Shown: positions 9,154 to 21,060 of the stretch, one piece after another
Numbering within the stretch: the stretch's first letter is position 1
Layout of the letters: the number at the start of each line of letters is the position of its first letter
NCBI RefSeq assembly: GCF_964275005.1
Contig: NC_092697.1
Location: 18,750,638-18,814,637, forward strand
Source: Diadema setosum
Taxonomy: Eukaryota > Echinodermata > Echinoidea > Diadematoida > Diadematidae
Direction: 5' to 3'
DNA: 64,000 bases
Notes under the pieces: generated by a model
What the model was told of the DNA's origin: nothing
The model's database searches: none
Seen by the model: only the letters and a program-made list of their open reading frames with translations
Translations under genes and position numbers: made by a program

Positions 9154-11640
9154 TGGGGCAGGAGAAGGAGGGAGAGAAAACAGAGAGAATGCCCACACGC
9201 TGAACAAGAGAAACGAAAGAGAGTTGATGAGGTGCTTCGAACAGCTGGTGACTGCACGCAGCTGTGTAAAAATTATGCAAATAACATGCCGTATTTCATT
9301 GCCTAGTAATGCCGTTTTTCACTGCGTGAATTCAATAACCGATGATGACCATCATGTTTGCTGTAACCTGTATAGGTAATGAAAATAGATATCTCAGCTA
9401 GATTTTAACAAAAAAGATTTCAAATTACGCTTTAAAATGTATAACGATGAAGAAATTTTTATTTCAGGACTTAATGAATTCCAAAATTTAGGGCCGATGT
9501 ATATTACAAATGTGTTCTGAGCTAATAAGTTCTCAAAAGGGGTAAGTGAAACTCATTAGACCTCCTAGTAGGATAATCATGAAAAGATTGATTTCGTGGA
9601 AACATTGAATTAAAAATATTGGGAAGAGCATTTGTGTTATAATTGAACATGAACTGACCCAGTTGAAAAAGAAACAAATCTTTAATTTCTTGAATCTTAT
9701 ATTCAATTAACAATAAATCTGAATGAGAACGTGGCGAAACCCCACAAATAATACGAAGTACTTTCTTTTGCAATGATAATAATAGTTTATGTAATAAAGT
9801 TTGATGGGCGCTACCCCATGCTAAAATTCCATAATTAAGATAAGGTAATATTAAAGAAAAATACAACGTTAACAAAGACGACGATGGAAAGTGAAACTGA
9901 AGTCTGCTGATAATACCAATATTTCGTGAAATTATTTTACTTATGTTGATAATATGAGGCCTCCACGAAAGTTTATCATCCACAGTAATACCAAGAAATT
10001 TTATGTGGGATACACACTCTAATTGAGTACCATCAAAAATAAGATCTGTGCTAAATGTTTCTATGGATTATTAAAAAGCATATACTTAGTTTTCTGAAGA
10101 TTAAGTGATAATTTATTAGCTCTTATCCACTGAGTCACTTTTTTCAATTCAGAGTTGACGGTGTCAATTAAAGTAACTGGGTCTTGATGGGAAAAGAAAA
10201 CATTTGAGTCATCAGGAAAAAGTATAAATGAGAGTGTGTCAGATGACTGCAAAAATCATTGATGTAAACAATAAAAAGTAAAGGACCTAATATACTACTC
10301 TGAGGGACGCCACATTTAATAAATTTGAAACTTGAGTTATTCTCGTTCAGAGATACATATTGTTTTCGGTTTTGCAGGTAACTCCTGAACCACTCCAAGG
10401 CCTTCTCCCTTATGCCATAATGTGACAATTTATGAAAAAAAAAATGTCATGGTTAATTGTATCGAAGGCCTTGGAGGAGTCCAGGAAGATACCAACAAGA
10501 TGTGAATGATTATCTATTGTATGCGCGGCATTATCAATAAACTTTAATAGAACGTGAATAGTGCTGTGTTTCCGACGAAACCCAAACTGAGAGTTTACAA
10601 AAACATTATGAAAGTTAAGAAAATTAATTGTTCTTTTGAATATTGATTTTTCTAAAATTTTAGATAAGGATGAAAGTAAAGAAATGGGTCTATCGCTTAC
10701 ATCAAGACCATCTCCTTTTTTTAAATAAAGGGACAACCTTAGCAATATTCATTTGATCAGGAAAAACACCATATAACATAGACTTATTGAAAATATGTAC
10801 AAGTGGGTCCACAATTGAAGATATAGTACCCTTTAAATTAAATTACTTATGTCATCATAACCCGCACTGCGTTTGTTATTCATTCCAGTAACAAGAAATA
10901 TCCACTATTTCACGTTTCGTAGTTGGAGCGAAAAAAATAGAACTAGAATTAGATTCACCTAAAAAATTTGAAAAATGTGTATTAGACGGTGGTACTTCTT
11001 TCGCCAAATTCTCTCCAATCATTGAAAAATAAGAATTAAAAATATTTGCCATATCACCAGAATCTTCAAAAATTTTATCAAATCGAATTTTTGTAATACT
11101 TAATTTCTTTTTTGATACATTCATGGCCTGTTTCAATACCTTCCATGTATTCTTCATATCATGTTTATATTTTTCTAACTGAATCGCATAATATATCCTC
11201 TTTTCACATCGTATAACTTTTAAAACACTTATAAAACATTTTCATACTATGTATATTTCCTTTTTGACTCTTCAGTTTTTTTCATTTTAAAACTATAATA
11301 TAACCTATTTTTCCTATTCACAGAACGCAAAAGGGATTTAGAAATCCATGGAAGCTTAGGGAATGCTTTATAATTAACTAACTTATCTTATATTTGGGGA
11401 ACATATTCATCTAAATTTCTATTAATTATCTCTGAAAAATTATCACATGATACATTAACAGCATCATTGTCACAAACACCAGACCAATCACCTCTTTCTA
11501 AGCTGGCACCAAGGCTAGCTAAATTTTCTGCTGTTAAAGGAACATGAAACTTATTAACCGCATGATTAAACCAAGCCATAACTGGGAAATGATCAGTCAT
11601 ATCGGATAAAATTATAGAAGAATCTAAAAGTTGTAATAAA
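8662..11640 (-). pseudogene. Non-LTR retrotransposon (LINE) remnant, minus strand
   Basis: Reading from 11640 down, the sequence encodes the end of an APE-type endonuclease (MTDHFPVMAWF, 11600), then a linker, RT blocks (RPISLLSSLSKILEKS; QFGFRRKHST; FLDSSKAFDTINHDI; KCGVPQSSILGPLLFIVYIND) and a catalytic box read as FPDDSN. The RT thumb and C-terminal region lie at 9522-9983 (WRPHI, LPYLNYGILAWG). The frame shifts several times (near 10200, 10420 and 10870), so it is dead. The 5' end is truncated. The 3' tail is the GAATTGAATTGAATT run at about 8666-8690. The style suggests a Jockey/CR1-like clade; the exact clade is uncertain. Confidence 0.8.
9092..9148. repeat. (GA)n microsatellite
   Basis: An almost pure AG dinucleotide run, interrupted once by AAATG. 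It lies inside the 3' untranslated part of the minus-strand LINE. The Ser/Leu-rich open frames across it are artefacts. Confidence 0.9.
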
Positions 11641-11718
11641 TTACCAAAAATATTAAAATATCAAAAACCAAAAAAGAATATTAAAAACCAAATCCATAAT
11701 AAACCATATCTCTAAACA

Positions 11719-12319
11719 GTTTAGTCTAGAAACATTTTTATCTTAACTATTGTTTTCATTTTGTATATTATCTAACAATACTTAACACTGATTGTATAGA
11801 TTCAAATTTTAACATTGGTTGTTTCTATCCCTAACTCACATTTCAGAACTATTTTGAAGCACTAAAGCTGAGTTAAGTTAGTTTCATCTGCAATATGCCT
11901 TTAACACTTTTTGCCGACGACACAGCGTGTTCATGAGTATTGTCAAATACTAGTAGTGATATAACAATATTGAAGGTCCTGTTCACCTTTGGGAACAGTG
12001 ATTTAAAAATTTTTCAAGATATGACATTTGATGCATTATGTGTAGGTCTGTTGTACCACAAAACATCCTATCATATAAAATTTTCGCGATAAAGACTAAG
12101 GATCTGAATTTTTCTCAATAAATTGTAGACGGTTTAGTCTGGAAGCATTTTTATTATATCTATTGTTCACATTTTGTATACAGTTGTATTTAACAATACT
12201 TAACATCGATTTCACTCATTTAGATTTTTACAGTGGTTGTTTCTATCCCTAACTCACATTTTAGAACTATTTTAAAGCACTAATGCTGGGTTTTTGTTTC
12301 ATCTGCAAATGGTAAATTA
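11719..12319 (+). repeat. Direct duplication of a ~180-bp repeat
   Basis: 11719-11896 and 12127-12319 share long matches (TTTCTATCCCTAACTCACAT; AACAATACTTAACA). The copies lie either side of the FADDT fragment, so the duplication has rearranged the plus-strand LINE remnant. Confidence 0.6.
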
Positions 12320-12362
12320 TGCATAGAGACACTACGGTAGTGATATGCGCTATATAAGCACC

Positions 12363-12399
<37 letters not shown>

Positions 12400-13560
12400 G
12401 TTGAGAATGAGAAGGGCGTTAAGTTGTCTCGAACACTATGGGTTTAGTGGCAACTTAACGCCCTTACTGCAACTTAACGCCCTTATCATTCTCAACCGAC
12501 GATATTTGTCCCATTATATATATATATTTAACTGATTCCTTTAATGAGGAATTGAGAAAATTGAATAAACGGTTGGTTAATAATAGATTGGTTTTGAATA
12601 GTAAAAAAAAAAAAAAAAAATCACCGAAGCATATGCTATTCACTAACAAAAAGCTAAATATTGATAGTATAACCATTAATTTTGATATTCATATATCACA
12701 TGCTGTTTCTATAAAGTTTTTAGGTGTATAATTTATATTGATCATAAAATAACATGGCGAAAACACGTTAGTGCAACCGCGATGCAAAATGTGTTCATAT
12801 GCTGGATCGTCTTAGACATTTTCATAAAAGCATTTTGATTATGATATATATGCTCTGATATTTTCTCATATTAATTACTGCAACGTAGATTGGTCTAATT
12901 GTTCTGATTGTGTCATGAAAAAGTTATTTGCATTACAAAAAAGGGAGTTCGATTAATTTCGAATGTCCCGTTTAATGCCCATAGCATACATTGCCAATTT
13001 TCAGTGAACAACAATTATCAAACGTATTTTATGAAATTAATATGTGGAACACGGCCAGGTTTATGTACTTGTGTTCCACAGGTTTACTTTAACCTGTAAT
13101 TATGTTAGGAAAGTTTAAGTTAACTAATATTATTCATGATTATCAATATACGCGAAACTGCCGTCATGTCACCTTCCTTTCGTCCGAACAAACGCTTATA
13201 GAAACACTATTTTTTTAAAGGTCCATAATGCATAATGGTTTACCGCTCGTTCTTTAAACAAGCCTGGATATATAGGTCATCTTATGACTTTGTATTCTTC
13301 CCGTTACTGATTATTGATTTTGTTTGAATGTTACTTTCGTAATGTTATCTATACTTCCTATGTTCGTACGGATGTGTTTGTGTTTTGTGTCCTTCTTAAT
13401 GTGTTATTTTGTACTTCTGGGGTTAACGTGTCATTAGACTTTAACGTTCTCTTTGTTGATCTCCATTCACATGAATTAATCTGTTCTTTCAGTTTGTAGT
13501 TGTATGTGTCTTTGTATCTTTATGTATTTTAAGATGAATGAAATAAACTGAACTGAATAT
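11880..13560 (+). pseudogene. Second plus-strand LINE remnant, interrupted
   Basis: A palm motif, LFADDTACS, is encoded near 11898-11930. After ~560 bases of other repeat, the frame resumes near 12527 with SFNEELRKLNKRLVNNRLVL and then HMLFTNKKLNI and SIKFLGV, the order seen C-terminal to the FADD box. Further pieces (YCNVDWS; LQKRGVRLIS) lie at about 12880-12960. Stops and frame changes are frequent, and it ends in AATAAACTGAACTGAA at about 13540-13556. Confidence 0.6.
12366..12520. mobile_element. Small inverted-repeat element embedded in a TA microsatellite
   Basis: (TA)n lies on both sides. Between them GTTGAGAATGAGAAGGGCGT at 12401 is matched, inverted, by the segment ending TTATCATTCTCAAC at 12497. 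The arms are about 27 bp with one mismatch. A second CAACTTAACGCCCTT word lies inside the right arm. Confidence 0.6.
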
Positions 13561-14450
13561 CCACTTTGACTGCGGTTCACATTCGCAGATATCGCCGTCG
13601 ATCACGCATCACGCACTCATGGACTCACACCAGTGACACACACACACATTCAGATCTATTCTCCAGTCGTTTTTAGTAATACTTGACGGTGCAGCTGTTA
13701 TTTCCATTTCGTTTATATTACTTTTTTTTTTGATTGAGATCTGCCACAGAGATGACAAAACGACTGTATTATTATAGAATAATTCATTTCTGTTTATCAC
13801 TGAAACGGAAACACACCTGTCTCTTAGTCGTATGGAATGTAGTGCATTTCTATCTGCCACTGAAAAGGCAACACGTCTTTCTCTTGTGAAATACAATATT
13901 ACTATAGATTTGTTATTAAGATGGCTGTCTCTAATGGAATGTACTTTTCTGTCATTATGAGATGGCAGCAATGTATTTCTAAATGTTATTCAGATGGCAA
14001 CCCGGCTATCTCTGATGCAATATGTATACTTATCTGTCATTATGCAATGATAACATGGCTGTCTCTCATGAAATACAATGCGTAAGATGATATGGCAACA
14101 CGGCTATCTCTTATGAAATGAAACAACTGTCTCTTGTGGAATATACTTAATTATATGTCGTTATGAGATGACAACACGGCAGTCTTGTGTATATGCAATA
14201 TACATCGAGTCTGTCATTGTGAGATAGCAACACGGCTGTCTCTTATGTATCTGTAAAGGCAACACTGCTGGCTTGTCTCTTGTGAAATACTGTACATTGC
14301 ATAATCGTTGATGGCATTACGGTTTTCTCTGACGGAATACATTTATACTCCTCTGTCTTCTTTTAATGGCAACAGGGCTGTCTCTTGTGAAAAAGAACTA
14401 ATTCTACATATCACTAAGATGACAACACGGCTGTCTCATGAAATATTAGG
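13561..14450 (+). repeat. Degenerate minisatellite (ATGGCAACACGGCTGTCTCT-like)
   Basis: From about 13740 the words GGCAACACGGCTGTCTCT and ATGAAATACAATG return at irregular spacing of roughly 60-90 bases, with many substitutions. A minus-strand frame at 13609-13971 runs through it and is not considered a gene. Confidence 0.55.
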
Positions 14451-17160
14451 CTGATCATGCGTTGAAATTTAAATGAACCATGCATGAACAGAACAGCGAG
14501 AGTGCTAACCTCTCAAGTGAACCTTCAAATCAGATGACACAGGTAACACGGATAGGCCTATATATGACTTTATTGTGATGACGTGTACCAATGAAGTCGT
14601 TCATTGCCTAAGTTGAACAAAAAACAAACACAACACAACACAACAAAACACGGTCGATCGCGGAAAATCTGAGCGATGAATTATTTATATTGAGGAGAGC
14701 AATGGACTTTGGCAGTTTTTGAAACAACAATAATATTATAGCATCCGTCCCGTAGAACTCAACTCCAGCTGCCAGTACATGCATGGGTCTTTCCCTGAAG
14801 CCTGCAAAATGCCGAAGTCTGTCAATTTGTACTGTACTCCAGGGGATATCCCATTCCGTAGTGGTATTACAGAAATAGATTCACTGAAAGAAGGCCGACA
14901 TCAGTTTTTACGATCACAGATATTTTTCAGTGGGAAATCTATATAATGAAATCTTTGATTATGTATAAAACCAAATCAGTGGAAAAAAAAATGCAGAACA
15001 TCGACCGATTATTGGTCCGTCCGGAGTACAAATTTTCCATTTATGTCCGATATCTGTTACTTGCCATGAGATTCAAGATAAGTGTTCATACATTGAATAA
15101 ATCAAAACTCGATGTATTATAGACACTATGACAGACAGAATCATGCCAAGCCGAGGATCAAACACTGCAACCGTATACATCTTCCGCAAAGGGATGGCCA
15201 CCTCGCGTTTTCCAATATTTAGTGGAAAGCCAATTGTTCAGCTTATACATGTACCAGATCAAGACTAGCTGGTGACTAACCACGATCTTGACTCCACGTT
15301 GGAACGTGAGTCGAAGTGGACAGCAGTTCACTGTAACCGTCTGCCACAGTGTCCCTGAGAAAGCCGTAAGTAAGCTTCGAGTCCAGATCAATTGCTCATC
15401 TGCTCATGGACTACAGTGAAGAAGACAATACACAAAATATTAGAAGACAAGATTTTGAAAAATATTGGAAAGATTCAAAGATGGAGCCACTTTTTTGCCA
15501 AATATATTTTCAGAGTTATTTCTGCTTGAGAAAGGAAATTTTAGATGGAGATCAATAATGTTTAATCTCCCTCGAAATGTCCTAAAATTTGCATGTTTGT
15601 ATGAATATATAATTCTTGGTTTATAGAATAATATAATTGTTATAATGATTGTTAGTGTTAAATATTATTGTTGATATCGCCGCAATAATTTCGCGGAAGT
15701 CATCTGTATTGTATGTTCGTTAAATTGTGATTTTTCAACTTTCGATGTATACCTGCAAATATCTAAATGGATAATGGACATTTTTATGTATGTTAAACAT
15801 TTTCTAGAATAAAGAAATGATCCAATTTAAAAAAAAAGTTTTTAAGTAGTTTTATGTACGTATATGTGGCAGGCTCTCCGCGTGCGTGCAAATTGAGCAA
15901 ATCGCATGGAGCCACGATTGAACGAATGATGACATGATAGTACAAGGCAAGTGCCATAATGTGTCTCGCCCATTCGCGTACAAGAAATTGTACGCGAATG
16001 GGATATAACAGATTAAAAAAAAGATATAACAGATAAAAAGAGATACAAAAGGGTAAAAATTTATGGCAAAAATTAATGACAAGGATCTATTCAGGTGTTA
16101 TATGACTTGCGCTAGCGGACAGTATTTAATACTTTGCCATAATTACGGCGAACCAAAATTTCCATTATTCGAATACGTTGTTTATCGAGTACCATAATAG
16201 TAAACTCGGTTTATTGAAACTCCGTTTATCGAGCGAAAAGCTAAGTTTATCATGAAAGATTTTGCTTTCACTTGATATGACAGATTTTGCATTCACTTGA
16301 TAAATTTAATTTATCGCGGAAAAACAAAAACTTGGTTCATCGACCGATCTTTTAAGTTTGTTTGTTGTTTTTTTTCGGCAAAAAAACTAAGTTCAGTAAT
16401 TTCGACAGATTTTCATGAAAGGTATGCTGGTGCGAGAAAATGGATTGTGTGGGGTGGGCTTTGTAGTCGTGACCAGGTTATCCAACAGGTAGTCATGTTG
16501 AATGTCATGAATCATAACAAAAAAAAAAAAAAAATAAGAGAAAACCCATAAACACAAACCTGCAGTCGTGTATAGGCTGACCTGTTATTTGACCACTTTC
16601 ATTGACAGGTCTAATCCATTTCAGTGAGACACTCAGTGTTACTTCATGATAACGCTCAAACTTGGAGAAAGCGCAACTTGTCATTGTTGTCTTCAAAGTA
16701 AATGTGCTCAGCCATGCATGACAGTTGTCAACACGATTGGATTTTATATCAAGACAAAGAGGGAGAGTTCTCCTCTCCTCGCAGATAACATTGCGCTCTC
16801 TATAGTTTATTCATACAGTAGGTGATTTACCTTTTTTTTAATGCACTGTATATAACATGGTGGCTGCCATTGACCCTGTAGACGCAACATTGGGGGCAAG
16901 CAATCCCATAATAGGGGTTCAGATTTGACGTTTATGTTAAACCCATGTCCAAAACCCGAGAAAAAAAAAAATCGGCAAGAAATGTGGGTAGTACAGAGCA
17001 CACACAATCAGACCTTAAGGAATCAACCCTATTGCGTATATAAGCGAGGGCACTGCCACTAAAAGTTTTAGGCGGCTAGATTTTCTTGATGATACACCTC
17101 CACACCAAATTTGACCAAAACCCGTAAAGAAACGCGGCCAGTATTGCGAAAAACAAAAAA
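14451..17160. other. No supported gene; mostly anonymous AT-rich DNA
   Basis: AT-rich sequence with no domain-bearing frame. The segment ending at about 15840 has AATAAAG followed by a short poly-A, as at a retroposed 3' end. Poly-A runs occur near 16520 and 16960. The hairpin repeat at 15944-16080 is listed separately. Confidence 0.5.
15944..16080 (+). repeat. Dispersed repeat F with a 15-bp perfect hairpin
   Basis: CCCATTCGCGTACAA (15969-15983) and its exact reverse complement (15988-16002) are separated by GAAA. A second copy, without the perfect stem, lies at 31986-32100 and shares GGCAAGTGCCATAATGTGTC and GATATAACAGATAAAAAGAG. Confidence 0.7.
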
Positions 17161-17164
17161 CAAA

Positions 17165-18249
17165 CAAGAGACCCGCGGGTCTAGCGCTCACCTGAGTATC
17201 GCAAGTTCACCTTTCACGCAGTCACCAATCTAGATCATTCGCAGCTCTACTAAAATTTGACCAGGCATTCTCAAGTAGAAGATGAAAATGTACAATTAGG
17301 GCCCAAATTTTTTAAGATTCCTTATTTTGGGGGGATTCGGGCCCCCTGGGGCCCTCTGGGTGGGGCATGGTGCCCATTTTGATAAATTGAGATGCTGACC
17401 CCCTAGGGATGCTACCTGCCAAGTTTGACGAAAATCCATCATGAGGTTTTCAGGAAGAAGATGAAAATGTACAATTCAGGCCCCCATTTGGACCTTCCCA
17501 ACCCCCCCCCCCCCCCCTGCCCCCAAGAGGGGCGCCCCGGGATCTGCTATGAACAAACTTGAAACTACAGTCATTAATGTACTCACTCATAGTATTATCC
17601 TAGCTCTATAACTTCTGATTCTAGAGAAGATTTTTAAAGATTCCTTCATTATGGGGGGTTTGGGCCCCCTGGGGGCCCCTGGGTGGGGCATGGTGCCCAT
17701 TTTCACAAATTGAAATCCTAACACCCTTGGAATGCTACCTGCCAAGTTTGGTGAAAATGGGTCATGGGGTTCTCAAGAAAAAGATGAAAATTTACAATTT
17801 AAGCCCCATTAGGACCCCTCCCCACCCCCCTCTCCTGGGTCCCAAGGGGGCACCCCTGATTCTGCCATGAACAAACTTGAAACTACAGTCATCAATGTAC
17901 TAACTCATAGCATTAATTTAGCTCTATCACTTCTGGTTTTAGAGAAGAAGATTTTTACAGATTCCTTAATTTTGGGGGTTTGGGCCCCCCTGGGGGCCCC
18001 CTGGGTGGGGCATGGTGCCCATTTTATCAAATTAAGTTCCTAACCCCCTAGGGATGCTACCTGCCAAGTTTGATGAAAATCGGTCTTGGGGTTTTCAAGA
18101 AGAAGATGAAAATGTAAAAAGTTTACGCACGACGGACGACGGACGACGCACGACGGACGACGCATGACGCACGACGCACGACGCACGACGGACGCCGGAC
18201 GAAGGGCGATGGCAATAGCTCACTTGAGCCTTTGGCTCAGGTGAGCTAA
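17165..18249 (-). mobile_element. Family A Helitron-like non-autonomous element, copy 2
   Basis: Same layout as 2502-3544: AGACCCGCGGGTCT palindrome at the left, internal ~300-bp direct repeats and the TTTGGCTCAGGTGAGCTAA end at the right. It has a longer ACGACGGACG/ACGACGCACG run (about 18125-18200) than copy 1, showing length variation of the subterminal microsatellite. There is no coding capacity. Confidence 0.75.
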
Positions 18250-18390
18250 AGAAAGCGAGGGGTGGCGGCGGCACCGCGTAAAGGCCTCGGCACCAGTCCG
18301 TTTTTTTTTATAATTTTATTTATCTATTTATTCATTTATTTTTTTGTTGCTATGATGCGTCAACAGGAACAACGCATATCTGCTTCTGTG

Positions 18391-18424
<34 letters not shown>

Positions 18425-18595
18425 ATTAGGTTGTTCACGTGTTGGCAAGATAAAAAGCTAAGTAACAAAACTGGAACAAAGTTCATGCTGTATTCACCAA
18501 CGGTTTATTTCCTCACACAAATTTTCGAGCGTCTCGCCGCCCTTTCTCAAGTGTATCAACACAGCATGAACTTTGTTCCAGCTTTGTTACTTATT

Positions 18596-18636
<41 letters not shown>

Positions 18637-18640
18637 TATC
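18391..18640. mobile_element. Inverted-repeat element flanked by TA microsatellites
   Basis: AGTAACAAAACTGGAACAAA (about 18461) is mirrored by the segment ending CCAGCTTTGTTACTTA (about 18594), giving ~31-bp arms around a ~90-bp centre. (TA)n of about 28-40 bases flanks both sides (18391-18420; 18598-18640). The small plus-strand frame here is an artefact. Confidence 0.6.
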
Positions 18641-18701
18641 AATAATTCGGTATAGAATCATCAGAAATTTTAGTTTTATGTCAAAATCGAGAGCAACAAA
18701 A

Positions 18702-18996
18702 TCACCACTTGTGTTTGTTTGTTTTGGTACAAAAAGTTAGATTGTCAGCGGGGAAGTGATATTGTAACAAAACCAGACATGGTTCCTTTTGGAGCACCAC
18801 AGAAAAAAAAAAAAAAATCGGAACGTGGCCGTTACCGTGCTCGGTGAGGCCCTTAATACTCCTGAAACTAAAGTAACCTCCTGCACACTTGTGTTTGTTT
18901 GTTTGTTTGTTTTGGTACAAAAAGTTAAATTGTCAGCGGGGAAGTGATATTGTAACAAAACCAGACATGGTTCCTTTTGGAGCACCACAGAAAAAA
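18702..18996 (+). repeat. Tandemly duplicated ~180-bp unit (first copy intact, second split)
   Basis: Unit 1 (about 18702-18890) and unit 2 (from about 18891) share TTTTGGTACAAAAAGTTA, CAGCGGGGAAGTGATATTGT and CCTTTTGGAGCACCACAG. Unit 2 is cut in its A-run by the family C element and resumes at 20274 with ATCGGAACGTGGCCGTTACC, exactly as in unit 1. Confidence 0.8.
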
Positions 18997-20273
18997 CTAG
19001 AAATATCACTGAAGGTGATTAATACCCCCGCCCCGTGACGACAGTCTTACCCAAGGAATGATCTTTCCTTGATCTTCTGCCATTCAAATGCCGTTACCAC
19101 GGCAACGCAGCTTCCGACACGTCCGAAAAATATGTCTTGCACATCTTCCCACCAAGACTATTGTGTGTGCCACATTTCATAAGCTTTTGTCAAAAACTGA
19201 GGAAGTAGTTCAATCCACAAGATCTTTCCTTGATCTTCCGCCATTAATATGCCATTACCATGGCAACGCAGCTTCCGACACGTCCAAAAAATATGTCTTG
19301 CACATCTTCCCACCAAGACCAATGTGTGTACCACATTTCATGAGCTTCAGTCAAATACAGAGGAAGTAGTTCAATCCACAAGATCTTTCCTTGATCTTCT
19401 GCCATTTATATGCCGTTACCATGGCAACGCAGCTTCCGACACGTCCGAAAAATATGTCTTCCACATCTTCCCACCAAGATCTTTGTGTGCCACATTTCAT
19501 AAGCTTTGGTCAAAAAACTGAGGAAGTAGTTAAATCCGCAAGATCTTTCCTTGATCTTCTGCCATTAATATGCCGTTACCATGGCAACGTACTTTCGGGT
19601 ACTGTCAAAAAATGCGTCTTGCACATCTACAACCAAAGGCACACATCTGTACCAAGTTTCATGGAAATTGGGCAAAAACTGAGGAAGTTGTTTGCAACAC
19701 AAAATTTTCCATCATTTTGGCTCATAATATGTGAGCTGTTACCATGGCAACATACTTTTTGTCACTGTCAAGAAATGTGTCATGCTGACCTATATCCTAA
19801 GACAAACATTCAATATGAATTCCATGAGAATTGGAAGAACACTGATGAAGCAGTTTTGCCATGAAGCATTTTGCCCTATATTTTACCAATAACATGCCGT
19901 TACCATGGCAACGCACTTTTTGCCACTGCGGAAATATGTGTCTTGCACATTAACATATTCAGATGAACATCTGTACCTAATTTCATAAAAATTGATCAAA
20001 AACTGTGGGAGGATTTCGCGACGCAAGATTTGTACCCATTTTTGCCCATAATATGCCGTTACCATGGCAACGTACTTTTGGGTACTGTCAAAAAATACGT
20101 CTTGCACATCTACAACCCAAGGCACACATCTGTGCCAAGTTTTATGGGAATCGGTTGAAAACTGAGGAAGTAGTTCGCGACGCAAGATTTGCAACGGACC
20201 GACCGCCCGACCGACCGCCCGACCGTCCGCTGATTCCTATATACCCCCTTCAAACTTCGTTTGGCGGGGGTAT
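18997..20273 (-). mobile_element. Family C Helitron-like non-autonomous element
   Basis: The boundaries are set by a paralogous empty site at 18801-18820. In minus orientation the element starts after a T-run with ATACCCCCGCCAAACG. It carries a GACCG/CCGCC-type microsatellite and about seven ~155-bp direct repeats (GCCGTTACCATGGCAACG recurs). It ends with GGGGTATTAATCACCTTCAG, a 5-bp stem (ATCAC/GTGAT), ATTT and CTAG before a T-run. The frames across it (for example 19391-19864) derive from the direct repeats and have no domain. Confidence 0.8.
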
Positions 20274-20352
20274 AAAAAATCGGAACGTGGCCGTTACCGT
20301 GCTCGGTGAGGCCCTTAATACTCCTGAAACTAAAGTAACCTCCTGTACACTT
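20274..20352 (+). repeat. Right half of the split duplicated unit
   Basis: ATCGGAACGTGGCCGTTACC through AGTAACCTCCTG matches 18817-18890 with one or two differences. It completes unit 2 across the family C insertion. Confidence 0.8.
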
Positions 20353-21060
20353 ACCTGGGGATTACACCTTTTGCTTACAACAAAGCGCATTCTGTGAAAC
20401 GCATGATATTTGAACTATAAATACACAAAATTAATATCCGCAACTGACCCTCATACAATCATATTTCCCCTTGGAATCGCAATTAATTGACTTTAGCCCA
20501 ACCACATACGGAATTGAGGTTCATAGTCATGGTCTATTTTATTGGAATTGAGGTCGTTATAAAGATAATATTATATTCATATAGGGCTTTTTTCATATAC
20601 AGACATGTTCAACTATCGGATTCACAATGGGATCATTAGACCACATAGGGCCCTACTTCAATAAAGCATACTTCTTTCATGTCTTTTCTTAGCGTCACTG
20701 ATCTGCATTCCACCGCCATGTACGTGATATACATGTAGATGTTCAAATTCCAAAGTGTATCGGCGTGTATCATCTGCAGACGTGGCAGAAGTACACACGT
20801 TTTGATGGCATGGTCAAAACGAAAACCACGTCAATTGCTCGTAATGTCAGGTTTCAGCTAGCTGATAAACTACACCTTTTATTATACACTGCATCCCGCA
20901 GTAGCTTAACGGTCTCTGTGTCAGCCTGAAAATGGCATAGCACACGGTACAAAAGAAAAAAGAAGAAGACCCGTATGCACACATATGACATTTGAGAGTA
21001 ATGAAGGCAAAACAACATTAACAGTTTGCATCTAACAGCAGCAATCTTTGTCTTTCTTGA
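20353..21060. other. No supported gene
   Basis: AT-rich sequence with no domain-bearing frame and no clear repeat structure. Confidence 0.5.

Noticed and set aside
8912..9280. Ser/Leu-rich 122-aa frame
   Set aside because: Produced by the (GA)n microsatellite.
19088..20397. Plus-strand frames up to 157 aa
   Set aside because: They are translations of the ~155-bp direct repeats in the family C element, with no domain.
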